From CAYOHG01 sp964465125 (GTDB lineage: Bacteria; Planctomycetota; Phycisphaerae; UBA1845; Fen-1342), in contig CAYXIO010000005.1 in assembly GCA_964465125.1 (NCBI GenBank), positions 54,704 to 118,703 on the forward strand: a stretch of 64,000 nucleotides of DNA. Direction: 5' to 3'. The translations under genes and the position numbers were made by a program. Position 1 is the first letter of the stretch. The number at the start of each line of letters is the position of its first letter. This document shows positions 1-10,643 of the stretch, in pieces. The notes beneath the pieces were generated by a model. The model had not been told where the DNA came from, did no database searches, and saw only the letters and a list, made by a program, of their open reading frames with translations.

Positions 1-135
1 AACGTTCCGCTCCGCCGCGAGCTGCGCACGGAGCTGCACTACGATGGTCCGCCACCCGAGGCGATCGACTTCGAACGGTCCGCCGACGCCCTGCCGGCCG
101 CGATGAAGGCGGTCGGGGATATACTTATTGACTGA
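1..135 (+). CDS. C-terminal end of an unidentified protein (partial)
   Basis: The first 44 codons of the window are open and end at a TGA at 133-135. The peptide ends in AMKAVGDILID. The reading frame enters from outside the window, so neither start nor family can be judged. Codon use is GC-rich like the neighbours, which supports a real gene end. The next gene starts 132 bases downstream on the same strand. Confidence 0.5.
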   Translation, partial: NVPLRRELRTELHYDGPPPEAIDFERSADALPAAMKAVGDILID

Positions 136-267
136 AAGTGGAATCGCCACACCGCCCGTTCGGTGCGACAATCGGACACGATGCCGGACGGAACGGTCGT
201 GATCCGGCTGCTGGGGCGCCGCGCCGCGCGGCGTTGCCAGCGCAGTGCCGACCCGGAGACGCCGACC

Positions 268-1857
268 ATGAGCCGCACTCGCATCGCCTCCGTTCGCCCC
301 CTTGCCAGGGCATCCTTGTGGCTGCTGTCCGGTCTGCTGATCCTCGCCGGTCCGGGCTGGGTTGCGGAGGGTACCGCCGCCGGCCCCGTGTTCATCGTCC
401 CGATCGAGGGGGAGATCAACGACATTGTCCGCGACAGCATCCAGCGCCGCGTCGATCAGGCCCGCGCGAACGGCGCCAAGACCATCGTCTTCAAGATGCA
501 CACGCCCGGCGGATTGGTCACGAGCGCCTTGGACATTTCCAAGCTGATCAAGAAGCTGCCCGACGAGGGCGTGCGCACCGTGGCCTGGGTCGATGATCAG
601 GCCTACAGCGCCGGTGCGCTCATCTCGGTCGCCAGCCAGGAGATCGTCATGGCACCCGCGGCCTCCCTGGGCGACTGCGCGCCGATCATGGTCACGCCTG
701 TCGGCGGTCTGGAAGATCTCGGCCAGACCGAGCGCGCCAAGGCCGAGTCTCCCATTTTGCAGGAGTTCCGCGATTCGGCCGCCCGCAACGGCTACGACCA
801 GCTTCTCTGCCGTGCGATGGTTACGGTGGGCACGGAGACGTGGTGGATCGAGGGCGCCGACCGCTCCGAGCGCCGCTTTGTCGACAACGCCGAGAAAAAG
901 CGCCTGATCGACGACGCGCCCGCCGACGAGCGCGCCTGGAAGCTGGTGGAAAGCTACCAGACCGCGCGGGGCGGCGCCGTCATTCCGCTGGATCAACCGA
1001 TCGACCGCGAGAACGAGCTGCTGACGGTCGGCACGGATGAGGCGGTGGCCTTCGGACTGGCCCGGGCCGTGGTCAGCAATGTGGACGAGCTGTCCGCCTA
1101 CCTTCAATCGGGCACTCCCGTGCTGCTCAACCAGAGCGGCTGGGAGACGTTTGCGCTGTGGCTGAACAGCCCGCTGGTGCGCGGCATCCTGTTCGTCATC
1201 ATGCTGATCGGGGGCTATCTCGAGTTTCAATCGCCCGGGTTGCTTGCTCCGGGCGTGGTCGCGCTCATCGCGTTGACGATCTTCCTCGCGGCGCCCTATG
1301 CCGCGGGCCTGGCGGATGTGTGGACGATCCTCGTGCTGGCGGTTGGAGTCGTGCTGCTGGCGGTCGAGCTGTTCATCCTGCCCGGGTTCGGCATCGCCGG
1401 CATCAGCGGCATCGTGCTGATTCTCGTGGCGCTGGTAGGGACGTTCGTGCCCGGCGAGCCCGGCGCGCCCCCGTTCTCACTGCCGACCCTGCAAGGCACC
1501 TGGGATGCGCTGCGGACGGGCATTCTCGTGCTGGCGCTGAGCATCACCGTGTCGGCGTTCGGCATCCTGCTGCTGGCCCGCTTTCTGCCGGAAATCGCCG
1601 CGCGGCGCGGATTGTTCATGCGGCCGGCGGAAGGCGCCAGCTCCCCGGTGCCCGACCCCTACGCCAGCATCGCGCGCGAGGGCGACATCGGCCTCGTGGT
1701 CGCGCCGCTGCGTCCGGGAGGACAGGCCCGCTTCGGAATCCACGTCGTCGATGTCAGCAGCCAGGGTGAGTTTGTCGACTCCGGACGTAAGATTCAGGTA
1801 CTCTCCCGCAACGGCCCCACCATTCTGGTGCGGCCGCTGCCGGATGACGTGACATAG
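268..1857 (+). CDS. NfeD-family membrane serine protease (ClpP-class)
   Basis: This is a 529-residue long-form NfeD protein, a membrane-bound ClpP-like serine protease usually paired with flotillin-like proteins. The N terminus is a hydrophobic signal (about residues 12-34). A ClpP-class domain follows, with the oxyanion-type TPGG motif and the AYSAGAL stretch that carries the presumed nucleophile Ser. A cluster of membrane helices lies at about residues 295-450. The C-terminal NfeD OB-fold domain contains GLVVAPLRPGG and ends near the stop. The ATG at 268 is preferred over upstream in-frame codons at 163 and 181 because it places the signal peptide at the N terminus. The gene directly precedes floA, the standard context for this family. 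Protease activity is inferred from family membership. Confidence 0.88.
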   Translation: MSRTRIASVRPLARASLWLLSGLLILAGPGWVAEGTAAGPVFIVPIEGEINDIVRDSIQRRVDQARANGAKTIVFKMHTPGGLVTSALDISKLIKKLPDEGVRTVAWVDDQAYSAGALISVASQEIVMAPAASLGDCAPIMVTPVGGLEDLGQTERAKAESPILQEFRDSAARNGYDQLLCRAMVTVGTETWWIEGADRSERRFVDNAEKKRLIDDAPADERAWKLVESYQTARGGAVIPLDQPIDRENELLTVGTDEAVAFGLARAVVSNVDELSAYLQSGTPVLLNQSGWETFALWLNSPLVRGILFVIMLIGGYLEFQSPGLLAPGVVALIALTIFLAAPYAAGLADVWTILVLAVGVVLLAVELFILPGFGIAGISGIVLILVALVGTFVPGEPGAPPFSLPTLQGTWDALRTGILVLALSITVSAFGILLLARFLPEIAARRGLFMRPAEGASSPVPDPYASIAREGDIGLVVAPLRPGGQARFGIHVVDVSSQGEFVDSGRKIQVLSRNGPTILVRPLPDDVT

Positions 1858-1875
1858 AAAGAACGGAGGTTGGGC

Positions 1876-2934
1876 GTGCTCATCGCTCAGTTGGTTGCCG
1901 CCGCGCGGGCCGGAGAGTGGAACATCCTCTGGATCGCAGGCTCCGTCCTGGCCGGTCTCCTGGGACTGGTCTTTCTCGCCGTGATCATGAAATTCGGACA
2001 CCTCTGGATTCGGGCCCGCGCCGCCGGCACGCCGATGCTTTTCCGCGAGCTGATCCGGATGTGGCTCAACGGCGTGAACAGCACGGCGATCGTGAACAGC
2101 AAGATCCAGGCCTGGAGCGCCGGCCTGACGGACATCACGACCGCGCAGCTCGAATCGCACTTTCTGTCGCGCGGGCGGGTGCCCAACGTGGTGCGCGCGT
2201 TGATCTCCGCCCAGCGGGCCCGCATTCCGCTCGACTTGCAGACCGCCTGCGCCATCGATCTGGCCGGCCGCGACATCGTCGACGCGCTCAATACGAGCGT
2301 GAACCCGAAGGTGATCGACTGCCCGAATCCGGCGTCCGGCCGAAGCACGATCGACGCCGTCGCCAAAGACGGCATTCAGCTCAAGGTCAAGGCGCGCGTG
2401 ACGGTCCGCACGAACATCCATCGGCTCGTCGGCGGCGCCACCGAAGAGACCATCATCGCGCGTGTCGGCGAGGGCATCGTGTCGGCCATCGGCTCGGCCG
2501 GCACGCACAAGGACGTGCTCGAAAACCCTGACAAGATCTCCAAGGCCGTGCTGGCCAAGGGACTCGACGCGGGCACCGCGTTTGAGATTCTCTCGATCGA
2601 CATCGCTGACGTCGACGTGGGCGCGAACATCGGCGCGCAGCTTCAAGCCGACCAGGCCGAGGCGGACAAGAAGCGCTTCCAGGCCGAAGCCGAGCGACGC
2701 CGGGCCATGGCTATCGCCCAGGAACAGGAGAACCGGGCCACGATCGAGGAGAACCGCGCCAAGGTCGTGCTGGCGGAAGCGGAAATCCCGCGCGCCATCG
2801 CCGAAGCCTTCCGAACCGGCAACCTGGGCATCATGGACTACTACCGGCTGCGCAACATTCAGTCGGACACGGAAATGCGCACGCGCCTGGCCGGCCCGGA
2901 AGGCCCCAAGCCCGAGCAGCGCGCGCATCAGTAG
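1876..2934 (+). CDS. floA: Flotillin-like protein FloA
   Basis: A 352-residue FloA (YqfA, UPF0365) protein, a scaffold of functional membrane microdomains in bacteria. One N-terminal membrane segment (about residues 15-38) is followed by an SPFH-like domain and a charged, coiled-coil-prone tail rich in Ala, Glu and Arg (about 255-315). The length fits the family. The start is taken as GTG 1876, because GGAGG at 1865-1869 lies six bases upstream. The TTG at 1870 touches the ribosome-binding site and is unlikely. It follows the NfeD gene after 18 bases, so the two are probably co-transcribed, matching the yqeZ-yqfA arrangement of Bacillus. Confidence 0.93.
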   Translation: MLIAQLVAAARAGEWNILWIAGSVLAGLLGLVFLAVIMKFGHLWIRARAAGTPMLFRELIRMWLNGVNSTAIVNSKIQAWSAGLTDITTAQLESHFLSRGRVPNVVRALISAQRARIPLDLQTACAIDLAGRDIVDALNTSVNPKVIDCPNPASGRSTIDAVAKDGIQLKVKARVTVRTNIHRLVGGATEETIIARVGEGIVSAIGSAGTHKDVLENPDKISKAVLAKGLDAGTAFEILSIDIADVDVGANIGAQLQADQAEADKKRFQAEAERRRAMAIAQEQENRATIEENRAKVVLAEAEIPRAIAEAFRTGNLGIMDYYRLRNIQSDTEMRTRLAGPEGPKPEQRAHQ

Positions 2935-2979
2935 TCGTTGCGCCGGCCGGAGCCGCCGATAACAGCCCGAGAGAGTGCC

Positions 2980-3660
2980 ATGCGCCTGCTCGCCGCGAAC
3001 GAGATCGAAACGCTGCTGCCGATCGCGTTTGGGGTGGTCTACCTGTTGAGCGTCATCGCGGGGATTTTCAAGAAGAAGCAGGAGCCGCAGCCCGGCGAGA
3101 AGCCGCCGCCCGCCGACCGTCCGCCGCGCCATCCCGACCACGCGGACGACTTGGACGACGACGAGCTGGAGGTGTCCGACTTCGAGCCGGAGCCTCGCCC
3201 GCAGCCTACCGCGCCGCCCCCGCAGCCCCGGCCCGAGTGGCACCCGCCGCCGCAGCCAGCGACCCTGCGCACCCCGCCGCTCCCGCCGCGCGCCCAGCCC
3301 ATCCCGGCGCCCGTCGGCGGCCTGCCGGAGGTGATTCCGGAAGTTCGGCGGCGCGTCAGCGACCCGCGCTTCGAGCTTCCCAAGCCGCGCATCGTCGCGC
3401 GCATCGTAAGTCGCACCGTGTCGAGGGCGCGCATCGAAGCGAAATCGCCGGAGGTCCACATCCTCGGCCTGACGCCCGCCAGCGACGATCCGCACTCGCT
3501 GCTGCATCCGGAGGGCGCTCACCTGCCGGCGATGGGCACGGACGGGCGCTGGCGGCGGCTGCTGCGCGAGCCCGACGGGCTGCGAAACGCGGTGGTTCTG
3601 GCCGAGATTCTTGCTCCCCCGCTCGCTCTGCGCGACAATCACCTCCGCGGCGCACAGTAG
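2980..3660 (+). CDS. Proline-rich single-pass membrane protein, unknown function
   Basis: A 226-residue protein with one membrane helix near the N terminus (about residues 10-27). A KKK stop-transfer signal follows, then a long Pro-, Arg- and Glu-rich segment (about 30-125). The C-terminal part is more ordered, with charged residues up to AMGTDGRWRRLLREPDGLRNAVVL-type sequence. I do not recognise a family. It sits 45 bases after floA, where Bacillus has yqfB, and is probably in the same operon. ATG 2980 is chosen over an upstream in-frame codon at 2938 because it brings the helix to the N terminus. Role at FloA microdomains is only a contextual guess. Confidence 0.7.
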   Translation: MRLLAANEIETLLPIAFGVVYLLSVIAGIFKKKQEPQPGEKPPPADRPPRHPDHADDLDDDELEVSDFEPEPRPQPTAPPPQPRPEWHPPPQPATLRTPPLPPRAQPIPAPVGGLPEVIPEVRRRVSDPRFELPKPRIVARIVSRTVSRARIEAKSPEVHILGLTPASDDPHSLLHPEGAHLPAMGTDGRWRRLLREPDGLRNAVVLAEILAPPLALRDNHLRGAQ

Positions 3661-3741
3661 CTCTCCGCGAAGTTGTACTCGACTCGCCCCGCGAATGAGC
3701 CCGTTCGCGCGGCGCTCGTCTGCGCCGGATTGAGGACCACC

Positions 3742-5565
3742 ATGAGCAGCACCCCGACCAGCGGCACCTACGACCCGGCCTCGATCGAGCCGGCGATGTA
3801 CGCATTCTGGGAAAAGCGCGGCGCGTTCCATGCCGCCGTCGACCCGCAGCGCCGCCCGTTCAGCATCGTCATTCCGCCGCCCAACGTCACCGGGGCGCTG
3901 CACCTGGGCCACGCGCTGAACAACACGCTCCAGGACATGCTCATCCGCAACGCGCGCATGCGCGGCTTCAACGCCTGCTGGCTGCCCGGCACCGACCACG
4001 CCGGCATCGCCACCCAGGCCGTAGTCGAGAAACGCCTGCGCGAGGAGCAGAAGATCTCGCGCCACGAGATCGGCCGCGAAGGCCTGGTCAAGAAAATCTG
4101 GGAGTGGAAGGAAGAATACAGCTCACGCATCCTCAACCAGCTCCGCCGGATGGGCTGCTCGTGCGATTGGCGGCGGACGCGCTTCACGCTCGACGAAGCC
4201 TGTGTGCAGGCGGTCTACGAGCTGTTCTTCCGCTGGTTCCGCGACGGGCTGATCTACCGTGGCCAGCGGCTGGTGAACTGGGACACGCAGCTTCAGACCG
4301 CCGTCGCCGACGACGAGGTCTATCACGAAACCGTCAAAGGCCACCTCTGGCACGTGCGGTATCCGATTGTGGAGGGAACCGGGGGCGCGGAGCAGGGAAC
4401 GGGCGCGTTCGTCACGGTCGCCACCACGCGCCCCGAGACCATGCTGGCCGACACGGCCGTCGCGGTGCACCCCGCCGACGAGCGCTATCAACACCTGATC
4501 GGCAAGCGCCTGTTGCTGCCGCTGACCGGGCGGACGATTCCGGTCATCGCCGACGACATTCTTGTCAGCCGCGAGTTCGGCACGGGCTGCGTGAAGGTCA
4601 CGCCCGGGCACGACCCGAACGACTACGCCTGCTGGCAGCGCAAGCAGGGCCAGCCGGACGAGATCGAAATCCGCAACATGATGACGCCGGACGGTCGCGT
4701 GCACGCGGACAACGCGGGCGAGCCGGCCGCGGCGGGTCAGCCCGGCCGCTACGCGGGCCTGAAGCTCGACGAAGCCCGCAAGAAGGTGGTCACCGACCTC
4801 GAAGCCGCCGGCCTGATCGAGAAGATCGAGCCGTACGAGACCGACATCGGGCACAGCGACCGCAGCAAGACGGCGATTCAGCCCTACCTGAGCGAACAGT
4901 GGTTCGTGAAGATGGAATCGCTGTGCGACCTGGCGTTGGAGGCGGTCCGCGACGGGCGCGTGACAATCTTCCCCGAGCGCTTCGCCAAGAGCTATCTCGA
5001 CTGGCTGGGCGAAAAGCGCGACTGGTGCATCAGCCGGCAGCTCTGGTGGGGACATCGGATACCGGTGTGGCGCTTCAGCGCGAGCATGTCCGGCTTCGTG
5101 GACCCCAATCCAGATCTGACCCAGATCAGGGCGTGGAAAGACGAGGGGCTCTTGGCAATCTCAGGGGAGCCGGAGCGACGGGACCAATCGCAGTTTGACG
5201 AGATCGGGATACGCTCCGACTCACCGCGGGGCGCAGCCCCAATAACGGCACACTTCTGCCCTGCTCCCAGCATTCTGAAAGAGTTTGAAGCGCTCGCGGA
5301 GACGCTTGGCTTCGAGCAGGACCCCGACGTCCTCGACACCTGGTTCAGCTCCCAGCTCTGGCCCTTCAGCACGTTCGGCTGGCCGATGGACGAGGGACTA
5401 GGGGATCAAGGGATGAAGGGATTGAGTCAGGCCAGCAGCGGCTCCTCCCCCAAACCCCCAGTCCCCCCAACCCGGGGGGCCCCCCACCCCCCACACCCCC
5501 CAACCCCCCCACCCCCCCACCCCCCCCCAAACAAAACCACCCCCCGCCGGCCCCACCCCCCCCCC
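3742..5565 (+). CDS. valS: Valyl-tRNA synthetase, N-terminal part (runs into assembly gap)
   Basis: The N-terminal part of a class Ia valyl-tRNA synthetase, which charges tRNA-Val in the cytoplasm. The HIGH-type signature is HLGH at residues 54-57, within PPNVTGALHLGH. The editing domain follows, with TTRPETML and GTGCVKVTPGHD. The conserved DVLDTWFSSQLWPFSTFGWP block is reached at about residues 530-550. The start ATG 3742 has GAGG six bases upstream. After GWPMDE (near 5391) the frame enters a Gly/Ser- then Pro-rich low-complexity tract not seen in the family, and then the 10-N gap. The protein resumes after the gap in a different numerical frame. This rejoins if the real gap length is a multiple of three. 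Confidence 0.93.
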
Positions 5566-5623
5566 NNNNNNNNNNCAATCCCTTGATCCCTCCATCCCCC
5601 AATCCCGCAATCCCCTCTCCCCC
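5393..5623. repeat. Low-complexity inverted repeat inside valS, spanning the assembly gap
   Basis: The left arm (about 5398-5428) is built of degenerate GGGAT-type units. The right arm (5576-5616) contains their complement (CAATCCCTTGATCCC). Between them lie C-runs with few other bases and the gap. The tract separates two halves of a conserved ValS block: GWPMDE before and DLPYFYPTS after, which are almost contiguous in ordinary ValS. It therefore looks like an insertion. The very C-rich stretch 5441-5565 may partly be low-quality assembly. G-quadruplex and hairpin formation would explain why assembly broke here. Confidence 0.7.
5566..5575. other. Assembly gap (10 N)
   Basis: Ten N characters. 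The number is probably a placeholder, since the reading frame of valS on the two sides does not match across exactly ten bases. Confidence 0.98.
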
Positions 5624-7057
5624 CACGACCTCCCCTACTTCTACCCCACCAGCGTGCTCTCCACCGCGCGCGACATCATCTCGCTGTGGGTCGCACGCAT
5701 GGTGATGTCCGGCCTGTACTGCACCGGCCGCGTGCCCTTCCAGCACGTCTGCATCCACCCCACCATTCAGGACGGCCAGGGCCGCCGCATGAGCAAATCG
5801 CTCGGCAACGGCGTGGACCCGCTCGACCTGATCGAGATGTACGGGGCCGATGCGATGCGCTTCACGCTCGCCAGCCTCGCCGGCGACACGCAGGACATTC
5901 GCGTGCCGGTCAAGCCGGCGACGCTGCCCGACGGCCGCACCGTCAACACCTCCGAGCGCTTCGAGCTCGGCCGCAACTTCTGCAACAAGCTCTGGCAGGC
6001 GGCGACGGGTTTCGTGCTGCCGAACCTGGGCGGCCAAGCCGACCGGAGTCAGGCGGACCATGGTCCGGGGAACCAGGGGGCGAAGCAGGGCGCGGCGCCT
6101 GCGGACCTCACACTGGCGCTGGAGGACCGCTGGATTCTCTCGCGCCTGTCGGAGTGCGTCGCGCGCTTCGATCGCGCCCTGGCGCGCTACGCCTACAACG
6201 AGGCTGCGACCGCGGTCTATGACTTCTTCTGGAGCGAGTTCTGCGACTGGTACGTCGAGTGGGTCAAGCCGCGGCTGTTCGAGAAGCCGGCCGAAGCGGG
6301 CGAGGCCGCCGGCGGCAAGCCGCGCGGCGGAGCGGATTCCGCCGCCAGCGCCGCAACCGCGCGGCGCGTGCTGGCGTTCGTGCTCGACCAGTCGCTGCGC
6401 GTCATGCACCCGATCATGCCGTTCATCACCGAGGCGCTCTGGCACAAGCTGAACGCGACGGCCCCGCGCCGCGGCCTGGCGCAGCTCGAACCGCAGCCCG
6501 ACGCGCTGATCGCCGCACCGTGGCCCGACGCCGGCGCCATGCCGCGCGACCCTGACGCCGAGCGCGAGATGAGCGCGTTGCAGGGCATCCTGCGCGCGGT
6601 GCGCGAGATTCGCGCCCGCATCAACGCGCTGCGCTCGCAGGGCAAGCAGCCGGCCATCCGCGCGCTGCCGCGCGCGGTCGTGCGGGCCGACGCCGAGCTG
6701 AGCCGCAAGCTGCTGGACGATCTGGCGGTGCTGCGGCGGTTGGGGCAGTGCGACGAGTACGAGATCGGGCCGCAGGCGGCGAAACCCGCGGACGCGTTCT
6801 CGTCGATCCTCGCGGGTGTGGAGGTATACGTGCCGGTGGCCGGACTGGCGAACCTGTCGATCGAGCGCGCCCGGCTGCACAAGCAGCTCGAGGAGCTGCG
6901 CGGGCATGCGCAGCGCGTCGAGGCCAAGCTGTCCAACGACGGCTTCGTCGCCAAGGCCGCGCCGGCGGTGGTCGAGAAGGAGCGCGCGCGGCTGGCGGAG
7001 CTGCGTGAGCAGGCCGCCAGCGTCGAGCGGAACCTGCGCGAGCTGGGACAAGACTGA
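5576..7057 (+). CDS. valS: Valyl-tRNA synthetase, C-terminal part (resumes after assembly gap)
   Basis: The reading frame is open from the gap and becomes clearly ValS at DLPYFYPTSVL (about 5627 onward). The KMSKS-type loop is GRRMSKSLGNGVDPLDL. The anticodon-binding domain follows. The C terminus is a coiled-coil arm (about the last 70 residues, LSIERARLHKQLEELRG and onward), as expected for bacterial ValS tRNA contacts. The first roughly 16 residues after the gap belong to the low-complexity insertion. A variable Ala/Gly-rich loop (about 6290-6360) lies in the anticodon domain. It is the same gene as the part starting at 3742. No gene follows on this strand for 270 bases. Confidence 0.93.
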   Translation, partial: QSLDPSIPQSRNPLSPHDLPYFYPTSVLSTARDIISLWVARMVMSGLYCTGRVPFQHVCIHPTIQDGQGRRMSKSLGNGVDPLDLIEMYGADAMRFTLASLAGDTQDIRVPVKPATLPDGRTVNTSERFELGRNFCNKLWQAATGFVLPNLGGQADRSQADHGPGNQGAKQGAAPADLTLALEDRWILSRLSECVARFDRALARYAYNEAATAVYDFFWSEFCDWYVEWVKPRLFEKPAEAGEAAGGKPRGGADSAASAATARRVLAFVLDQSLRVMHPIMPFITEALWHKLNATAPRRGLAQLEPQPDALIAAPWPDAGAMPRDPDAEREMSALQGILRAVREIRARINALRSQGKQPAIRALPRAVVRADAELSRKLLDDLAVLRRLGQCDEYEIGPQAAKPADAFSSILAGVEVYVPVAGLANLSIERARLHKQLEELRGHAQRVEAKLSNDGFVAKAAPAVVEKERARLAELREQAASVERNLRELGQD

Positions 7058-7433
7058 AAGGCCGAGGGGACGGAGAGGCGAAGCCGGAAGCGGAAGAACG
7101 AAGGCCAAAGGCCGAAGGCAGCGCCGCAGCGGGTGACAGGTCGGCAAGCCACCAGGTCGTCACAATTCGCTCAAGTGTGGCATGCTTTCGCCGCCTGCGG
7201 CGTAAGTATGCGGTTCTGCGTACGAATCCAACCGCGACCTGATGGAATGGGTGTCAGATTCACGGCGAGAATGCCCGCGGCACCCCGGGCGGGACAGCTT
7301 CCCAGGCTGCGACCCTCGGAGGACATCGTGTCCAAGTACGCCTACGTCAACGATTCGCTCGCGCGGACGCCTGCCGACGCCAAGCCGTCGGCCGGGCACC
7401 CGGCAAGCCGCTTTTCTTTTCAAGTGGAGCTAT
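7058..7433. other. Convergent intergenic region between valS and trpE
   Basis: The 376 bases after valS begin with a purine-rich degenerate repeat (7058-7130, GAAGGCC-like units). No RNA gene was recognised. The end holds a hairpin with T-rich tail and a small possible ORF, both listed separately. Confidence 0.5.
7391..7420 (+). terminator. Possible terminator hairpin after valS
   Basis: GCCGGG and CCCGGC form a compact stem (7391-7404). It is followed six bases later by CTTTTCTTTT. The separation between stem and T-tract is longer than ideal, so this is tentative. Confidence 0.3.
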
Positions 7434-8848
<1,415 letters not shown>

Positions 8849-8852
<4 letters not shown>

Positions 8853-9871
8853 GCTTTCCCCGTCGTCCGCCGAACCGCGGCGCTGATCAGCGGCAGCTCG
8901 ACCATCAGCTCGGCGAACATGTCCATTGTCAGGGCCTGGGCGGCGTCGGAAAGCGCCTTCTTCGGATCGTCGTGCACCTCGACCATGACCCCGTCGGCGC
9001 CGGCGGCGATCGCGGCGCGGGCCAGCGGCAGCACCAGCTCACGCCGGCCGGCCGCGTGGCTCGGATCCACCACGATCGGCAGATGCGTGATGCGCTTCAG
9101 CTCGGGGACGATGCTCAGATCGAGCGTGAAGCGCGAGTGATCGCTGAACGTGCGAATGCCGCGCTCGCACAGCACCACCGCGTGATTTCCGCCGGACATG
9201 ATGTACTCGGCCGCCAGCAGGAACTCCTCCAGCGTCGCCGCCAGGCCGCGCTTCAGCAGCACCGGCTTGCGCGACTGTCCCACCCGCCGCAGCAGCGGGT
9301 AGTTCTGCATGTTCCGCGCGCCGATCTGGATCAGGTCGACGTGCTTCTCGAACAGGTCGAGGTCTTCGATCGCCATCAGCTCGCTGACGACGGGCAGCCC
9401 GGTTTCGCGGCGCGCTTGGTCGAGGATGCGCAGGCCTTCTTCGCCCAGCCCCTGGAACGCGTAGGGGCTGGTGCGCGGCTTGAACGCACCGCCGCGCAGC
9501 AGGTGTCCGCCGTGCTCCCGCACGCGCGCCGCGACCCCAAGCGTCTGGGCGCGCGTCTCGACCGAGCAGGGGCCGGCGATCACAATCACGCCGCGGCCGC
9601 CGATCTCCACGTTGCCCACCCGGACGATCGTGTCGTCGGGCTTCATCTCCCGGTTGGTCAGCTTGAAGGGGCGCGTGACGCGAATCACCTCGGCGACGCC
9701 CGGAAGCGAATTCAGTAGCATCGGGTTGACCGGGCCGACGTTGCCGGTGATGCCGATAGCCGTTCGGACCTTTCCGGGAATCGGGTGAGGATCGAGGCCG
9801 AGCTCCTCGATCGCCGCGCAGACTCCCTGAATGTCCTGCGCGGTCGCGTCGCTCTTCATGACGACCAGCAT
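8849..9871 (-). CDS. aroF: 3-deoxy-7-phosphoheptulonate (DAHP) synthase, regulatory-domain type
   Basis: A 340-residue DAHP synthase, which condenses phosphoenolpyruvate and erythrose 4-phosphate to open the shikimate pathway. About the first 70 residues form the ferredoxin-like regulatory domain (starts MLVVMKSDATAQDI) found in Thermotoga-type enzymes. The barrel follows with VIAGPCSVET, GGAFKPRTSPYAFQGLG, the KRG motif, PIVVDPSHAAGRRE and GVMVEVHDDP. These residues bind metal and phosphoenolpyruvate in this family. It lies five bases after trpA and overlaps trpE, so supply of the chorismate pathway is wired into the trp operon. Feedback by an aromatic acid is likely from the N-terminal domain, but the ligand cannot be told. 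Confidence 0.93.
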
Positions 9872-9875
9872 GCGA

Positions 9876-10643
9876 TCAACTCCTCGCGGCCTGCTTGAAC
9901 GAGGCCAGCAGCGTCGGCAGGTTCTCCGAATTCCGCAGCGCGTCCACCAGCCGGCTTCCTACCACCACCCCGTCCGCGAGCCCGCGCAGCGCACGAACAT
10001 GCTCCGGGGTTGAAATTCCGAATCCTACGGCAATCGGACGATCCGTGGCAGTCCGCAGCCGCTTCAGGTACGTCGGCAGGCGGTCGCTCAGGGCGCTTCG
10101 CGCGCCGGTGACCCCGGCGACGCTGACGGCGTAGACAAACGCGTCGCTGCGGGCCGCGATTGCGCGCAGCCGCGCGTCCGGGCTGGTCGGGGCGGCCAGG
10201 TAGATCAGGTTGACGCCGGCCGCGCGGGCCGCCGCCAGCCACTCGTCCGATTCCTCGACCGGCAGGTCAGGGATGATCAGCCCGCGGGCGCCGACTTCGG
10301 CCATTTCCGCCAGCAAACGCCGCTGACCATAGGCCAGCAACGGGTTGAGATAGGACATGAAGATCAGGGGCTGCGCGGCGCGCACCCGCCGGAGGCTCTC
10401 GAAGACAGCCTGAAGCGACGCGCCGCCGCTCAGCGCGACCTGTGACGAATACTGGATGGTCGGCCCGTCGGCGACGGGATCGGAAAACGGGATGCCAATC
10501 TCAATCAGATCGGCGCCGTGCTCCGAAACGTCGCGCAGCGCCGCTTCGAACGCGTCGCGCGTCGGGAAGCCGGCCGTCAGGTACGGAATCAGGGCCAGCT
10601 CACCGCGCTCGCGGAGCCGGGTGAAGACCGCGGCGATGCTCAT
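9876..10643 (-). CDS. trpA: Tryptophan synthase alpha chain
   Basis: A 255-residue TIM barrel that cleaves indole-3-glycerol phosphate to indole and passes it to TrpB. The catalytic Glu and Asp are in the IEIGIPFSDPVADGPTIQ block (about residues 46-62). The LIIPDLPVEE and VGFGISTPEHV phosphate-binding segments are present. Length is normal. The ATG overlaps the trpB stop by four bases (ATGA), indicating translational coupling and equal expression of the two subunits. Confidence 0.95.
   Translation of the reverse strand: MSIAAVFTRLRERGELALIPYLTAGFPTRDAFEAALRDVSEHGADLIEIGIPFSDPVADGPTIQYSSQVALSGGASLQAVFESLRRVRAAQPLIFMSYLNPLLAYGQRRLLAEMAEVGARGLIIPDLPVEESDEWLAAARAAGVNLIYLAAPTSPDARLRAIAARSDAFVYAVSVAGVTGARSALSDRLPTYLKRLRTATDRPIAVGFGISTPEHVRALRGLADGVVVGSRLVDALRNSENLPTLLASFKQAARS

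Noticed and set aside
128..156. TTGACT near the first gene end as a promoter for the NfeD gene
   Set aside because: No acceptable -10 sequence at 16-18 bases, and it overlaps the preceding gene end.
1477..4065. An 862-codon open frame on the minus strand across NfeD, floA and the start of valS
   Set aside because: It is antisense to three well-identified genes and its translation is Arg/Ala/Gly-rich with no family match; it is a product of high GC.
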